Shown: positions 25,897 to 36,850 of the stretch, in pieces
Layout of the letters: each line of letters opens with the position of its first letter
Position numbering within the stretch: the stretch's first letter is position 1
NCBI RefSeq assembly: GCF_954871325.1
Contig: NC_088776.1
Coordinates: 53,772,569-53,836,568 of the forward strand
From: Gordionus sp. m RMFG-2023
Lineage: Eukaryota; Nematomorpha; Gordioida; Chordodea; Parachordodidae
DNA: 64,000 nt
Direction of reading: 5' to 3'
The notes under the pieces: model-generated
The model's database searches: none
Seen by the model: only the letters and a program-made list of their open reading frames with translations
Told to the model about the DNA's origin: nothing
Position numbers and translations under genes: made by a program

Positions 25897-26470
25897 GAAT
25901 AAATATATTTGATAATTAAAACCATTTAAAATCATATTTTCAAAAAATACAAGTGCTCCTGTTGAGCGCTTGTTTAGCATGTTTAGGATTTAAGTAGGCA
26001 TGGCTGATTGTCAGGTTCATATATGTATATAAAATTTGCTGCTTTTAAAATCAAGTAAAAAAATATTTTATTTGATTAAAATATATAGTTAAAAAAATAC
26101 GATTTTGTTTTGTTTACTTTCTTTATATTATAAAAATTAAAATCAAAGAGCAGCTAAGAATCTGCTCTTCTTTTTAAATTTAAAGGGAGCGTGTTTTTAA
26201 AAACTCAGTTGCCTCCTTTTAAAAAGTTTATAAAATATGAAAAGGTTTATTTTTTACATAATTTCTTATATATTGCTAACCAGCATTATTTAAATACCTT
26301 TTTGGGAAAATTATAAGTATTTAAATTTGTATTTATATTGTTTTTAAATCTTTAGCGTTGTTTACATTTTCGCAACATAAACAATACTATACTACTTTTA
26401 TAGGTTAAAATAATGAAAAGATATTCATATATTTAAAAAATATATTTAACACATTTTATACGTTTTCTAG

Positions 26471-26647
26471 ATATAAAAATTTTAACAAATGGAACTTCTT
26501 CAATTGATGTCTTTTCAACTAACGCCTCTTCGGCAGCTACCACTTTAAATGCTCAAAATATCTATTTAAAAACTATCGATTTAATAACTTCATACTTATC
26601 AGCTGCTGATGAGACAGTAAGAAATTCTGGAATATTTGGCAATAAAG
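26471..26647 (+). CDS. Host gene internal exon, 177 nt, phase 1-1
   Basis: The acceptor is tacgttttctag and the donor aataaag|gtttga. The exon is open throughout in the frame set by phase 1, giving 58 whole codons, whereas the flanks fill with stops at once. The product is rich in Ser, Thr, Ala and Asn, with SSIDVFSTNASSAATTLNAQ followed by a helical-looking YLKTIDLITSYLSAADE stretch. It has codon and residue balance unlike the surrounding AT noise. The pattern recalls the helical part of GAIN domains in adhesion receptors, but this is only a loose resemblance and I do not assign it. This is the most upstream exon I could place; earlier exons must exist because it starts in mid-codon and has no initiating context. 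Confidence 0.6.
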
Positions 26648-27494
26648 GTTTGAATTGAATATATTAACAATCATTTTTATTTATAAACCAAATCTGAATT
26701 GTTTCCTAATGTATTTTAAATATTAATTTTATATAATATTTCAATTTCTATAAATTTTCTTAAACATTATAACGTTTAGTAATTAATTACTAGAAATATA
26801 AAATTTTTATTATTAGGTTTATAAAATAATATGTTACATTGATATATATATGAAATGGATAATTATTTGAAAAATTAATTATGAATGAAATGTTTAATTA
26901 TGTATTATTATACACTCTATTTGTGGATTTCAATAGATAAAATATTGATGAACCGAACTTAAAATAAATAAAGATTAGTTTCTACAAGTAATATTTAATT
27001 TTGAGAAAATTTATTGTTGTTATCATGCTTCGATTTTTTTATGATATTGCTTAAGTGAATTTATAGAATTTTTTTTAATTTTATATTATTTCAAAAATTT
27101 ATAGATAAAAAAATGGAAATAAACAAATTACATTTAATTGAAAGATAAAAAAATGTATCATATATTTCTAAGAAATTTTATAAATATAGCTAACGATTTT
27201 AAGATAATTCTTAAATTTGTGCAAATTTTAAAACTTAACGAAAATAATAACCACTGCATATATATTTTATAAAATTGTCCTTATTTAAAAAAAATGTAAA
27301 TATTTTTAAAAACTGCTCATTTTGATTTAAAAAGTTGTACGATTTCATAGTTTAAAATTTTTTATATAAGTTCTTAAAAGGAACAGTTCATATATCATTT
27401 TCGAAATTAATGAATAAACAAATAAAAGAATGAACGGATATATACAATAACAATTAACTTTAAGAGCATAGTTAATAAATATATTTATTTAAAG
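26648..27494 (+). other. Intron between the first two supported exons
   Basis: The interval is AT-rich with no repeat family or open frame recognised. It begins gtttga and ends ttaaag, as expected of a GT-AG intron. Confidence 0.45.
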
Positions 27495-27640
27495 GTATAA
27501 ATGTAAATGTGGAAGGAAGAGGCTATTCAAAAATATTCAAGGTTAAAAATAAAATAATTCAAAGATTTGCTCAAAGAAAACCTTATGCTATTATGATGAA
27601 TGCTTGGTCTACTATTGGCAATTTGGAGTTCAAAATATCA
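27495..27640 (+). CDS. Host gene internal exon, 146 nt, phase 1-0
   Basis: The acceptor is tatttatttaaag, and the proposed donor is atatca|gtgaaa. Phase 1 from the exon at 26471 joins to give Gly, then INVNVEGRGYSKIFK and on through QRFAQRKPYAIMMNAWSTIG, with no stop for 48 codons. The composition (Arg, Gln, Trp, Met, Gly) is clearly non-random for this AT-rich region. Reading past the proposed donor reaches a stop 14 codons later, so an alternative is that the exon ends elsewhere, for example at ttcaag|gttaaa near 27542. The (GAAA)n repeat shortly downstream is intronic. Family not recognised. Confidence 0.55.
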
Positions 27641-29241
27641 GTGAAAATTATAAAAAATTTAAATCTTTATTTAAATAATTTTTAAAGCGATCTATTGCTA
27701 AAATAAGAAATAGGAAAAGAAAGAAAGAAAGAAAGAAAAAAAGAAAGACAGAAAGAAAGAAGTAAGTATTTTTAAATTTAATATATTTCAAGATTAATAA
27801 TACGAATAAAATCAAGTTCAAATTTCCATGTGATTCCAAAAATTACAGTCTTGCCTTCTATTTGATAAGCTTACCAAATAAAATGAGGCTTTTAATAGCA
27901 TTCACTTATCTTCAATTCTGTATAAATTTATTAATCTTTCATAGAGATTATAGATAAAATATTATTTGGATAATCCGGGCTCCATAGAGGCACATATTCT
28001 ATTTATCTTAATTTGAATTAAATCTATTGTTTAAATAATTACTTTTGATCACATCTCTAAGCATATAATATTTGTTTTGCGTCAACTGAATAAACTTTAT
28101 ATTCATAATATATTGAAAAAATATACAAAATTTATGTTTTATTAATTTCTATAGATTTAAAAGAATTTTATTAAAAATCAATAAAATGTCATGGAAATAT
28201 AAATATTTTTAAACATTCAAAATATATTTCGAAAATAGTTTACTTACTTTTCTCTATTTATTAAAATTTGATTAATAATCTTTACAACAAGTTATTTAAT
28301 TTAAGAAGTAAGAGAAAAGGAATGGGTTCCAATTTTACCTATCAAAACTCTAAGCATTCATTGCCTAAATTTCATCTTTGGGTTTCTAACTTTGTAAATC
28401 GTTCAAATTATATAATATGCAAATTAATAAGATAAGATCTATATGTGTATATTGAAAAATATTTAATTTATTGTTAATGAGATCACATTTATATATAGAT
28501 TTATATTTAGGATATGGAATCTCAAAAATTGGTAATTTTTATTTTATTCCTATTTATAAAAAATACTAATATAAATACAGGGAACTTTAAAAGTTAAATT
28601 TCAATATTTTACTGAACAGATAAAATAAATTTTATTTAAGACCTTTTTTATATAATTTTGTTGAATATCTCTATTATTAATCTCAAAAAATATTTAACAA
28701 TTATTATTATAAATTCAAGTGATTAGTTTATACAGTAATATAAATTCTAAAAACATTTAGAGATTTGAAATTTTTGCTATTTTTGAGTTCGATAATACTT
28801 TAGGAATGCGAAATAAAGCAGATTAAATTTAGCGGAAATTAATTTTTCTTAATAATATTATTTATTAATACAATTATTAGATAAATCATCATAATAATAA
28901 ATTTTTATAAAATATAATTAAGTAATATATAATCCATATAATAGCTATAAATTAAATTCAACATATGGGCCAAATATTATTTTCTTGATTCGAAAGAATG
29001 AAGAAAATTTTTTTGTCTCATTTTGCTATTTTTGCAGGAGAAAAAGTCTCTCGTTTTCACTTTTTTTTCATTTTGATATTTTTTTCGATGAGAACATATA
29101 TTAATAAGATCCATAATATAATACTATATAAATTTTCTATAAATACTGAACCATAAAATCTAGTATATAAAAACTAAGTCCATGTAAATTAATCTTAGAA
29201 CATCGAAGTTCATATGTTTATAGGATAGATATTATATTAAG
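27641..29241. other. AT-rich intron sequence with a (GAAA)n microsatellite
   Basis: A GAAA-type purine microsatellite lies at 27712-27762. The rest is gene-free AT-rich sequence. A direct repeat of about 60 bp around 29008-29090 (two copies of a gtctc...tttt...gatatttttt pattern) includes a strong acceptor-like ttgctatttttgcag, but no donor was found for it. Confidence 0.4.
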
Positions 29242-29451
29242 TAGGGTGGTTAAGCCCAATTTGGGTCAATTTTTTAAACACCTGGATTAAGATTTTAGCC
29301 ATAGTAAGACTTGAGATTTTTCTCATACGTGGTAGAAAAGTTTGCACTTCTATTTGTTAAATCTTGAGACTTACATTAATATTATTTTGTAATAAAATCT
29401 TAATCGTCCCTTTTTAAAAATCAACTCAAATCAGGCTTTTTAACAACACTA
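29242..29451. mobile_element. TA-flanked MITE, copy 5 (best-preserved, 206 bp between TAs)
   Basis: The left end is TA|GGGTGGTTAAGCCCAATTTG and the right end, reverse-complemented, TA|GTGTTGTTAAAAAGCCTGAT. Inverted homology continues for about 40 bp (GGGTCAATTTTTTAAA against GAGTTGATTTTTAAAA). TA on both sides fits Tc1/mariner-type insertion. There is no coding content. At least four other copies lie in this window. Confidence 0.75.
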
Positions 29452-29459
29452 CAGTTGAA

Positions 29460-30005
29460 GGGGGGGGGGGGGATATTTTTTACCTGATGTTAAAACAAAA
29501 TAAAATGTTCTTCTTATATTTTTATTTTAATCATACTTAAATATTAATCTTTATTAGAAAAATATTAAACATTTTTCACAATTAAAAAAATTTTTTTAGT
29601 AAAAAAATATAAAAAAAATTTTGTCATCATTTCTTTTTTTGCTTAGTTAAGATATTTTATGTAGAATTTTAAAAAATAATCCTAAAATATTCATCTTAGT
29701 TATTAAATCTTAGTGAAAATCCTTTATTTTTAAAAATTGCTTCTTTTTAAGAATTTAATTTTTTTCTCACACTTTATTTTATCATATTTGAGCTATAAAT
29801 TTAATTTATTTTTTAATTAACTCATATATTACACATAAACAATATATAATAAGATATATATTCATAATTGCACTGTACATTAATATTGATGTAATATATA
29901 AATGTATTATCTAAATGGTAGTTCATAATTATATGAAATTGCTTGGCAAGTGGTACCTATTTAATTAAAATATTAAAAGTTAATCTTAATTAAGATATAA
30001 TGAGA
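29460..30005. other. AT-rich intron sequence
   Basis: A poly-G run of 12-14 bases follows the MITE at about 29460-29472. Otherwise only A/T-rich sequence is present, with no gene or bounded repeat. Confidence 0.4.
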
Positions 30006-30009
30006 TTAC

Positions 30010-30830
30010 CTTAGTCAATTGGTTGTCCATGATGCCCTAGTTCCAGAAGTGTTGCATAGCAAAATCAAAACGATTGAATTGATGCATAATTTGAATTATA
30101 TTTTTATTATATGCTCCCTTGTGCTTGGTCGGGAAATTAATGACCTATAATTGGTTTTGAAAAACCTGAAAAAATTTTCAATTGCGTTCAATTGTAGTGA
30201 ATATGGGAGAAGATATTCTATCCTTTCTTTATAGGCATCAATTAGCTGACTTTTATGTATTGATGCATTATCCATAACTAAGGTGGTAAAATGCTAATTA
30301 ACTATATTAATAAATCACAAAATAATACAGCATTATATGATCCTTCGATGATTTTATAATGTATAACTCCACGAATTCCTCTGGTGCAAAGTACATAATA
30401 TTTTTTTCCTTTTGAATGGAACCTTTATTAAAGGTCTCACATTGAGTGGTGCCCAGGCAGCAACATGTAAATTGATGCCTGTTGAAAATGTCATCTTTCT
30501 CTGGAGATATTCATCAGTCTTAGGCAATACACTTGCCGAATATTGATAGCACCCGGTGTATTCCTGAGATTCGTTGCCAGCTCTTATTTTGGACCATCGG
30601 AGATATTTGATGTATTTCCTTATGGTTCAAATGTTTTTTGATGAACCAGAAGACATCATTATTTCTTTAACCGTGAATGTAATGTTGGCTATTTGCAGGT
30701 CCATAATTTATCTTTTGATGTTTGATGTGTCCTTGATTTTTCTTTCTGTTTGTTTATGAGTGAATTCTTTTAAAGGTACACCAATATTTTCTGGGAATGA
30801 ATCCAGTTTTATTTTATGAATTGAAGCCTA
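30010..30830 (-). pseudogene. DDE-type (IS630/Tc1-mariner superfamily) transposase relic
   Basis: On the minus strand the motifs run in family order. An RGIRGVIHYKIIEGSYNAVL-like stretch lies near 30310-30390, then VMDNASIHKSQLI near 30240-30285, then EYLLPYSLQLNAIENFF near 30170-30225. The second is the catalytic D..N..IH motif and the third the LPPYSP.LNPIE motif that ends in the last acidic residue. In the DDE_3 (IS630/Tc1-mariner) superfamily these mark a cut-and-paste transposase. Frames change between motifs, so the gene is dead. Upstream coding-like sequence extends to about 30830. Terminal inverted repeats were not identified, so the element boundaries are unknown. It lies within the intron downstream of the exon at 27495 and is antisense to the host gene. 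Confidence 0.65.
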
Positions 30831-31084
30831 TTTAAAAATGTATTTTATTAATTAATTAACTAAAATTATTTTTGTAAAATAATAAACAGCTTTAAATCAT
30901 ATTTAGTCATTTGTTCCAAAGTTAATATGTGAAAATTCATACCTATTATTATTTTAGTAATTGTTCTTTTTGACCCTTAAGAGCAAAATCCTCCCTTTAA
31001 TGCTCAATATTTGTCTCTATTGTAAATTTTTCGTGATTAGTAATTATGGAACCTCAAATGTTTTAAGTTTCACTGCTATTGAAT

Positions 31085-31225
31085 CAAGAAATATTTAAAA
31101 TGTTTTGATATTTTTAAAAATGATGTTCCAAGAAATATTTAAAATGTTAATTTTATAATTTTGAAAATGATGTTAACCAATATTTAAAATGTCAATTTGA
31201 TATTTTTGAAAATCGTGTCAACAAA
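31085..31225. repeat. Three tandem copies of a unit of about 50-55 bp
   Basis: The phrase aatatttaaaatgt followed by tgatatttttgaaaat and gatgtt recurs three times in a row, with small differences between copies. Confidence 0.75.
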
Positions 31226-33155
31226 AATAAATTTATCTTAAAATTATTTTCAGTATAATCTTTAATTTTTAATAAATTGATGTAAAAGGCTCTAAAACTT
31301 ATATTTTTTCCTATTTGAATTACGCTCAATAAATTCCAAAAATAAGACACATTATATTATTATTTAGAATGTCGTCAAATCGTGATTAAAAAAATTGTTT
31401 ATTATATTGCCAAAATTATATAAAAATAAACTTATATAGTTTTTGTAAAAATTTATCACCTTTATGTAAAAATCATTAATAAATTGGAATAACATCTTTA
31501 AACTTATAATAAAAATGCTAAAAATTTTCTTACCTTTCTATATTATTTGTCTAATATTATCTTGCAGCAAAATAAAAAAATTTTCTCTTTAAAATGTTCA
31601 AAATTTTAAACAATTAGGTTTTCAACCGAATAAAAATTTATGGGTAGTAAACAAATATTACAGAACTTTTAAGAATAATTTGATATTGATAGTTTTAAGC
31701 GCTTTTATATGTCTATTAAATAAATCTTTTAAAGTCTAATTTTTTGTCTGAATAATGCTAAATGCCTAAGGATAATATTTATATAAAATATCAGTAATAT
31801 AAATTGGTAATTTTTTCACACAAATAAATGTGTAAAGTGATTTTTCCAGATAGAGGTGCTAAAAACAGTTTATTTAAAAAAAAATTTTTAATTGGATTGC
31901 TCTATTCAATAAATGAACTTAGGTAAGGTACATATCATATATACATATTTTGACTAATTTTGAGAGAAATCAGTCCAAATGATAAAAAAATAAAGGTTGG
32001 TGACCAGTCTACAAACAGGGCCATTATGGCAATTTCCCCTAATGAATATATCAATTTCGAACTTAGATTTTTATTATAAATATTAAAAATAGACTTCATT
32101 TTGTTTTTACTTTATTATAAAATAATTAGTCAATGATTCAGAAGGTGTTTTTTTTTCTTTATAAATATATATAGGAAAATTATTTATTTGTGAAATTTTA
32201 GGAATTTTTGGCAAAGTTTCTATTGAGAGAATTTCATATAATTTTCTGAGAAAATAAAAGTTGTATTACAAGTCTATTCTTTCAATCCTAATTTAACTCC
32301 CTCTTAGATCTGGGCTATCACAAAGAAACGTCATCTCTTGTGAGTTTCAATTTCTCTGTACCTTTCAATCATATAGTGCAAACCTACAGGATGAATAAAT
32401 TGACAATGACAAGCTACAATGGAAAAATAACTAATTTACGAGAATCTAGAAAAGTAACTAAATTAAATATAGTACATGACATATTTTACAAACAATATAT
32501 GAAATAATTTTCATTTTCTTGTTTATTATTTATTTTACTCATTTATCAAAAAATATATTGAAGATTTTTATGAAAATGCATTTATTTTAGCCACCCTTTG
32601 TTTACCTATATACAAAAAGAAAATTTAATATTAATGTTTTTTTCCCTGCATTGGTGGCTTAAATTTAACCCTTTTGAATAGTGGATAATTTCCAGTGTAA
32701 TTTAAAACTGAACAATTTAATTATTTTTATAGAAATTTAGGATCATTTAAAAATTATCATTATCCATTATAAAACCTTTTTAAACAGAGAAACTACATAC
32801 TCGCAATTTTTAAGAGCAGTCCGGATTTAAATTTTAACTCCAATTTTAGTCATAAATATCTATATTACTAAAAATAATTCAAATATTTGTATATATACCT
32901 ATTTTTGTTTAGTAAGAAATAAAGTTGTTGCCATCTCTTATTGATATTATTAGTGCCCTATACTATGGTATACATCATTACCCTATAATATATCTTACAT
33001 AAATTTTACAAATAATCTTTATTTAATCGCTTTACTAACAATGTACACATTGCAATTTAAATTACAAAATTCTGTTGAAATTTATAATTCAATTGAAAGT
33101 AACAGATCTAAAATCCAATGAGAATAAAATCTTCAAATCCCTCGAGATAAAAAAT
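31226..33155. other. AT-rich stretch with one isolated splice-site pair
   Basis: No gene. At 32308-32339 a 32-nt open segment lies between a good acceptor (aactccctcttag) and a consensus donor (ctt|gtgagt). Its phase does not join the neighbouring exons of the candidate gene, so it is not called as an exon. Confidence 0.35.
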
Positions 33156-33605
33156 ATATAAAACATAAAACATCTTAGTAAAAAAGGTATATTCGAATTT
33201 CAACAAAAGGACTCAATTCCTCTATCGAAGTTTTGGGTGTCCCCCAAATAACAAATTCACACTTTTCCAGAGCATTTTCATTGCCGATATCTATACCAAC
33301 TTTATCTACGTTATCATAATCGTGAATTTCTTTCATACATGTTATACATAATTCTATCTCAGGTTTTCTATATTAACATTGCACTTTTATGCACCCAATG
33401 GCAGCTGGTGTCTTGGATTAAATTTTTTGCAGCTTCTCATATATACCATGGCTAAGTATCTGTTTTCTAAATTTCTAATCATTCTCCTCCAATCTTCACA
33501 TTAGCGTTTCATTCGTTCGCCTAACTTTTTGCATACATAACCATATTAGATATGTTTATTTTATTCATTAACTCTGTTTCACTTATCAGCAATACAAGAT
33601 CCAGC

Positions 33606-33950
33606 ATAGGCGTATACGGAAAGTGGAAAGGTAAGGGAAATTTTACCTCTTCAAAAATTTGCCTGTTCTCGTAAACCTCACTTTAAGGTAGCCTGCCCTA
33701 ACCCCTCTCTAAATAATTTTGAAAGAAAAATTAATAAAAATTAATAACTCTTAAAATAACGACTTTTTTTCCAAATTCTTAGGATCATTTAAATATATTT
33801 AAAAAAAGAATTATTTTTGAAAGATCTAATATTGCCGAAGTTCTAAAAGTGTACCTAAAAATCTCCAATAAAATTAATAAAGTAAAATTCTCACATAATA
33901 ATCCCCCCCCCTCCACCAAGCAAAATTTTGCCTATTTCGCCACTTTCTAA
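33606..33950. mobile_element. Eroded short transposon with C-tract, copy 1
   Basis: It begins cataggcgtatacggaaagtg, has a ctcttcaaaaatttgcctgt segment and a second C-rich segment aacccctctc, and ends after an 8-C run with aaaattttgcctatttcgcc. The same order of segments (atagg/acgcc edge, ttcaaaaattt, cccc-rich block, gaaaattattaa interior, long C run) is seen at about 38966-39245 and partly at 54142-54468. The ends are diverged and no target duplication could be fixed. Confidence 0.5.
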
Positions 33951-34085
33951 TAGGGTGAACACAAAGTTATATTTTGGACTGTTGCTAGAATTTGCTGAAC
34001 TTATGAGTTCTAGTCCTTCATAGATATTCTAAACTGCGTATAAAGACTGATAAATACCCTTCGTAAATCAAATAACCTTCCTTCC

Positions 34086-34417
34086 TGTAAAGTAACATGA
34101 ATTAAGTGCCGGTAAATAATAAATATGTTTTATTAACTTTATTAAATAAAGAATATATTTTATTAACTAATTTCTTTTACTTTTCTTAAGGTATATATAC
34201 ATTTTCGAAAATATAAATTAGAATATATATAAAAACAAAAAGTAAATATATTATAAAATATAAAAAGTAAGGTTACGCCGTACATAAAATTAAGGTTACA
34301 CAAAATTACAAAAATAAAAAATTAAATTGAAAAGAAAAATTTGAATTCATAAAATGTAATATAAGTTGAATTAAAAATAAAAGGTTAGATTTGAATTCAC
34401 AATTTGAATTCGCAACA
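34086..34417 (-). repeat. LTR of the non-autonomous element (3' LTR on the minus strand)
   Basis: 332 bp, starting tgtaaag and ending cgcaaca on the plus strand. Over about 260 bp it is almost identical to the LTR at 35916-36232. The outer 60 bp differs more and is slightly longer here. Confidence 0.88.
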
Positions 34418-34719
34418 TTCTCCCTCTTCTCATAATTTCATCGGAGAAATAATAGAGAGTTCGTTGTCCAAGTGGTTTATCGTTTTGGTAATCAAGTTGT
34501 ATCACAAATCATCATAACGTTGGCTTGTCCCAATCGTTGGTTTGTTTATATCGATTTTGCACGTTGGTTTGTTTGATCACATATATGAATAATATGCACG
34601 AATAAAATTTTGAATTTCGGAACAATAAAATGTAATAAGGAATGATAATTTATGGAATAAGGAATAAAATAAGGAATGATAAATCATAATGATTATTATA
34701 TTATTTTTTATTAATCATA

Positions 34720-34835
34720 GCGTTTTATATTTTTTGCGTTTTATATTTTTTTGCGTTTTACATTTTTTGCGTTTTACATTTTTTTGCGTTTTACATTTTT
34801 TAGCGTTTCAATATTTAATTAGTAGCGTTTTAATA
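34720..34835. repeat. GCGTTTT(A/C)AT short tandem array inside the LTR element
   Basis: About seven copies of a 15-18 bp unit, gcgttttatatttttt or gcgttttacatttttt. The same kind of gcgttttagt/gcgatttta words occur in the 3' zone of the gypsy-like fossil at about 7550-7580. Confidence 0.85.
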
Positions 34836-35559
34836 TTTAATTTATTTTTATTTATTTTCAATCTCCGAGGTTAAAATATGCAAATATTATGCACCTTTCC
34901 CTCTCTTAAAAAAAAAATTTAAATTTCACACAATATTTTTCTAAAATTGATGTTTAATTTTTACATAACCTTTTGTCTTCAAAAGCTTTATTACAAAAAT
35001 ATTTTTATCATATTAAGCATAACTTATAAGGGTTATTTGAATCAATCATGTGATTTAAAAATTACATTTTAACATATTTAAAATTAAGTTTTATCTTCTT
35101 GTTTAGGATTTTTAATGGTTTATTTTTAATTATATTTAAGAATTCATCTTTAGGTTTTGTTAATTAACAACAATTCGTCATCATTCAAGAAATCAAAAAA
35201 TGTCAATATTTCACTAAGAATTTAAGTAAATAATTTTTTAAAGGCTTTATGTGTGTTCGAATATATCCATTAAGATTTTACATTTTAGTGATTTTAAAAA
35301 TTTATAACATGCCTTTATCCTGGCATAAAATTTTAATTTTTAATAACTTTTCTTCTTACGTGGATTAGAATAATAAGTAATCATCATTGGTCTCACAAAA
35401 TAGAATTCATAACCTAACGTCCAACTTTCATTATGGTTCTTTCTAGGTTGCCACATTAGGTTAGGTGCTGGCTATTATATTCCAGTCCAACATCCAGAGC
35501 CGGGACACCATAAAGAAAGAAGCTTTTTGCATGAAAGAACGTGCAAAGGTTTGATTCTT

Positions 35560-35880
35560 GGTCATCTCCATAGATTAGACATTGGTCATATCAATAGATT
35601 AGGCAGTCACAATAAATAAGGTAATAATAGGTAGTCATCTCCATAGGTTAAGCAGTCTCCATAGGTTAGATAGTCATCTCAGTAGATTAGGTAGTCACAA
35701 TAGATAAGGTAGTCATAATAGGTAGTCATCTCCATAGGTTAAGCAGTCTCCATAGGTTAGATAGTCATCTCAGTAGATTAGGTAGTCACAATAGATAAGG
35801 TAGTCATAATAGGTAGTCATCTCCATAAGTTAAGCAGTCTCCATAGGTTAGATAGTCATCTCAGTAGATTAGGTAGTCGT
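35560..35880. repeat. Minisatellite, 91-bp unit, inside the LTR element
   Basis: The landmark aagcagtctccatagg recurs at 35650, 35741 and 35832, exactly 91 bp apart. Within each unit shorter ggtagtcat(ctc)/ata-type sub-repeats are visible. The copies are nearly identical. There are no spacers, so it is not a CRISPR array. Confidence 0.9.
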
Positions 35881-35915
35881 CTTTTTCTAGTTTACCACCC
35901 AGACCCGGGGCACCA

Positions 35916-36232
35916 TGAAAAGAGTTCGTATGGTGACGATATTGCGCGAGGTTCGAATCAGTAAAAAATATATTTTATTAACTCCTTTCTTTTTCTTTTC
36001 TTAAGGTATATATACATTTTCGAAAATATAAATTAGAATATATATAAAAACAAAAAGTAAATATATTATAAAATATAAAAAGTAAGGTTACGCCGTACAT
36101 AAAATTAAGGTTACGCAAAATTACAAAAATAAAAAATTAAATTGAAAAGAAAAATTTGAATTCATAAAATGTAATATAAGTTGAATTAAAAATAAAAGGT
36201 TAGATTTGAATTCACAATTTGAATTCGCAACA
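35916..36232 (-). repeat. LTR of the non-autonomous element (5' LTR on the minus strand)
   Basis: 317 bp, starting tgaaaag and ending cgcaaca on the plus strand. The primer-binding-site-like sequence abuts its inner end and the target duplication cttcc abuts its outer end. Confidence 0.86.
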
Positions 36233-36850
36233 CTTCCAATCATCAACATCAGAATGCTTAACATTTTTTATTGCATTCCACACATGTAATTCTAAACGTC
36301 ATATTTAAACAATGTCAAGATATAATCGTTGGATATAATGCGCAAAAGGAGTTTGCTAGACTTGATTTCTTCCAAGTCATGACACTGGTCCATTCGCTAA
36401 TAAAATAAATCCAATTTTTTGTATTTAAGAATATTCACTATGGTATAAACAACTCATCTATATCTTTTGATTCCAGTTTAATCTAGTCTAGAGTATAAAA
36501 ATAGGTTTATCAAAAGAAGATCCCAATACCGGTTTTTCATTAACATGATTAGTTTATTTGACTATGGTGTAGATTCACCTACCTACGAATGCTTCCAATT
36601 ATTTAAAATGCAGAATATCTAGAATGCAAAATATATTCTATATTTAAAACATTGTGCTCTTGAAAATCTATTAACAATTCTAAATCTACAAATAAGCGAT
36701 TTACTTTTGCAAGATAATTTGATGTGATTATTCATTTTTAATGAATCTCCGTTGGTATTTTTTTATATTACTTTATAATCATTTTCAGCAGCTCTGTATG
36801 CATCTGAATTGTCATCTTTGCAAATTATTATTTCACACAATAATCATAGT

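Larger units (their letters stand above)
34086..36232 (-). mobile_element. Structurally whole non-autonomous LTR retrotransposon, 2147 bp
   Basis: Two LTRs lie in the same orientation (34086-34417 and 35916-36232), both TG...CA, and the element is flanked by the 5-bp target duplication cttcc (34081-34085 and 36233-36237). Read on the minus strand, the 5' LTR is the right one. It is followed at once by TGGTGCCCCGGGTCTGG (about 35899-35915), a tRNA-3'-end-like primer-binding site. The 3' LTR is preceded by the polypurine tract gagaagagggagaa (about 34418-34431). The interior has no gag or pol. It holds a 91-bp minisatellite and a short GCGTTTT-type array. The LTR cores are nearly identical, so the insertion is young. 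It depends on proteins of other elements. The family is probably Ty3/gypsy-related, judging by the likeness of its 3' zone to the fossil at 7080-7870. Confidence 0.88.
33160..36850 (-). pseudogene. Unidentified minus-strand coding relic split by an LTR element and a MITE
   Basis: Coding-like stretches occur on one strand on both sides of two later insertions. From right to left they lie at about 36760-36830 (NSDAYRAAENDYKV), 36300-36400 (CHDLEEIKSSKLLLRI), 36233-36260 (HSDVDDWK) and then, beyond the LTR element, about 34020-34085. Beyond the MITE they lie at about 33420-33530 (WRRMIRNLENRYLAMVYMRS) and 33160-33340 (including ALEKCEFVIWGTPKTSIEEL). Frames differ between stretches and stops are common. 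I do not recognise the family. It could be a transposon protein, a host pseudogene or an old viral insertion. The LTR element landed between the pieces HSDVDDWK and the next one, so this relic is the older. Confidence 0.35.

Noticed and set aside
27648-27839. Minus-strand open frame, Phe/Leu/Ser-rich
   Set aside because: It is antisense to the GAAA microsatellite and overlaps the end of the better-supported plus-strand exon.
32308-32339. 32-nt segment between a good acceptor and a consensus gtgagt donor
   Set aside because: Its phase cannot join the neighbouring exons of the candidate gene and no partner exon was found.
34689-34874. Plus-strand open frame, Phe/Leu/Ile-rich
   Set aside because: It is the translation of the GCGTTTT tandem array inside the LTR element.
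35560-35880. Regular direct repeats resembling a CRISPR array
   Set aside because: The 91-bp units are contiguous without unique spacers, sit between LTRs and are in a eukaryotic context.
35940-35965. ggttcgaatc, like the B box of a tRNA gene
   Set aside because: There is no A box or cloverleaf around it, and it lies inside the LTR.
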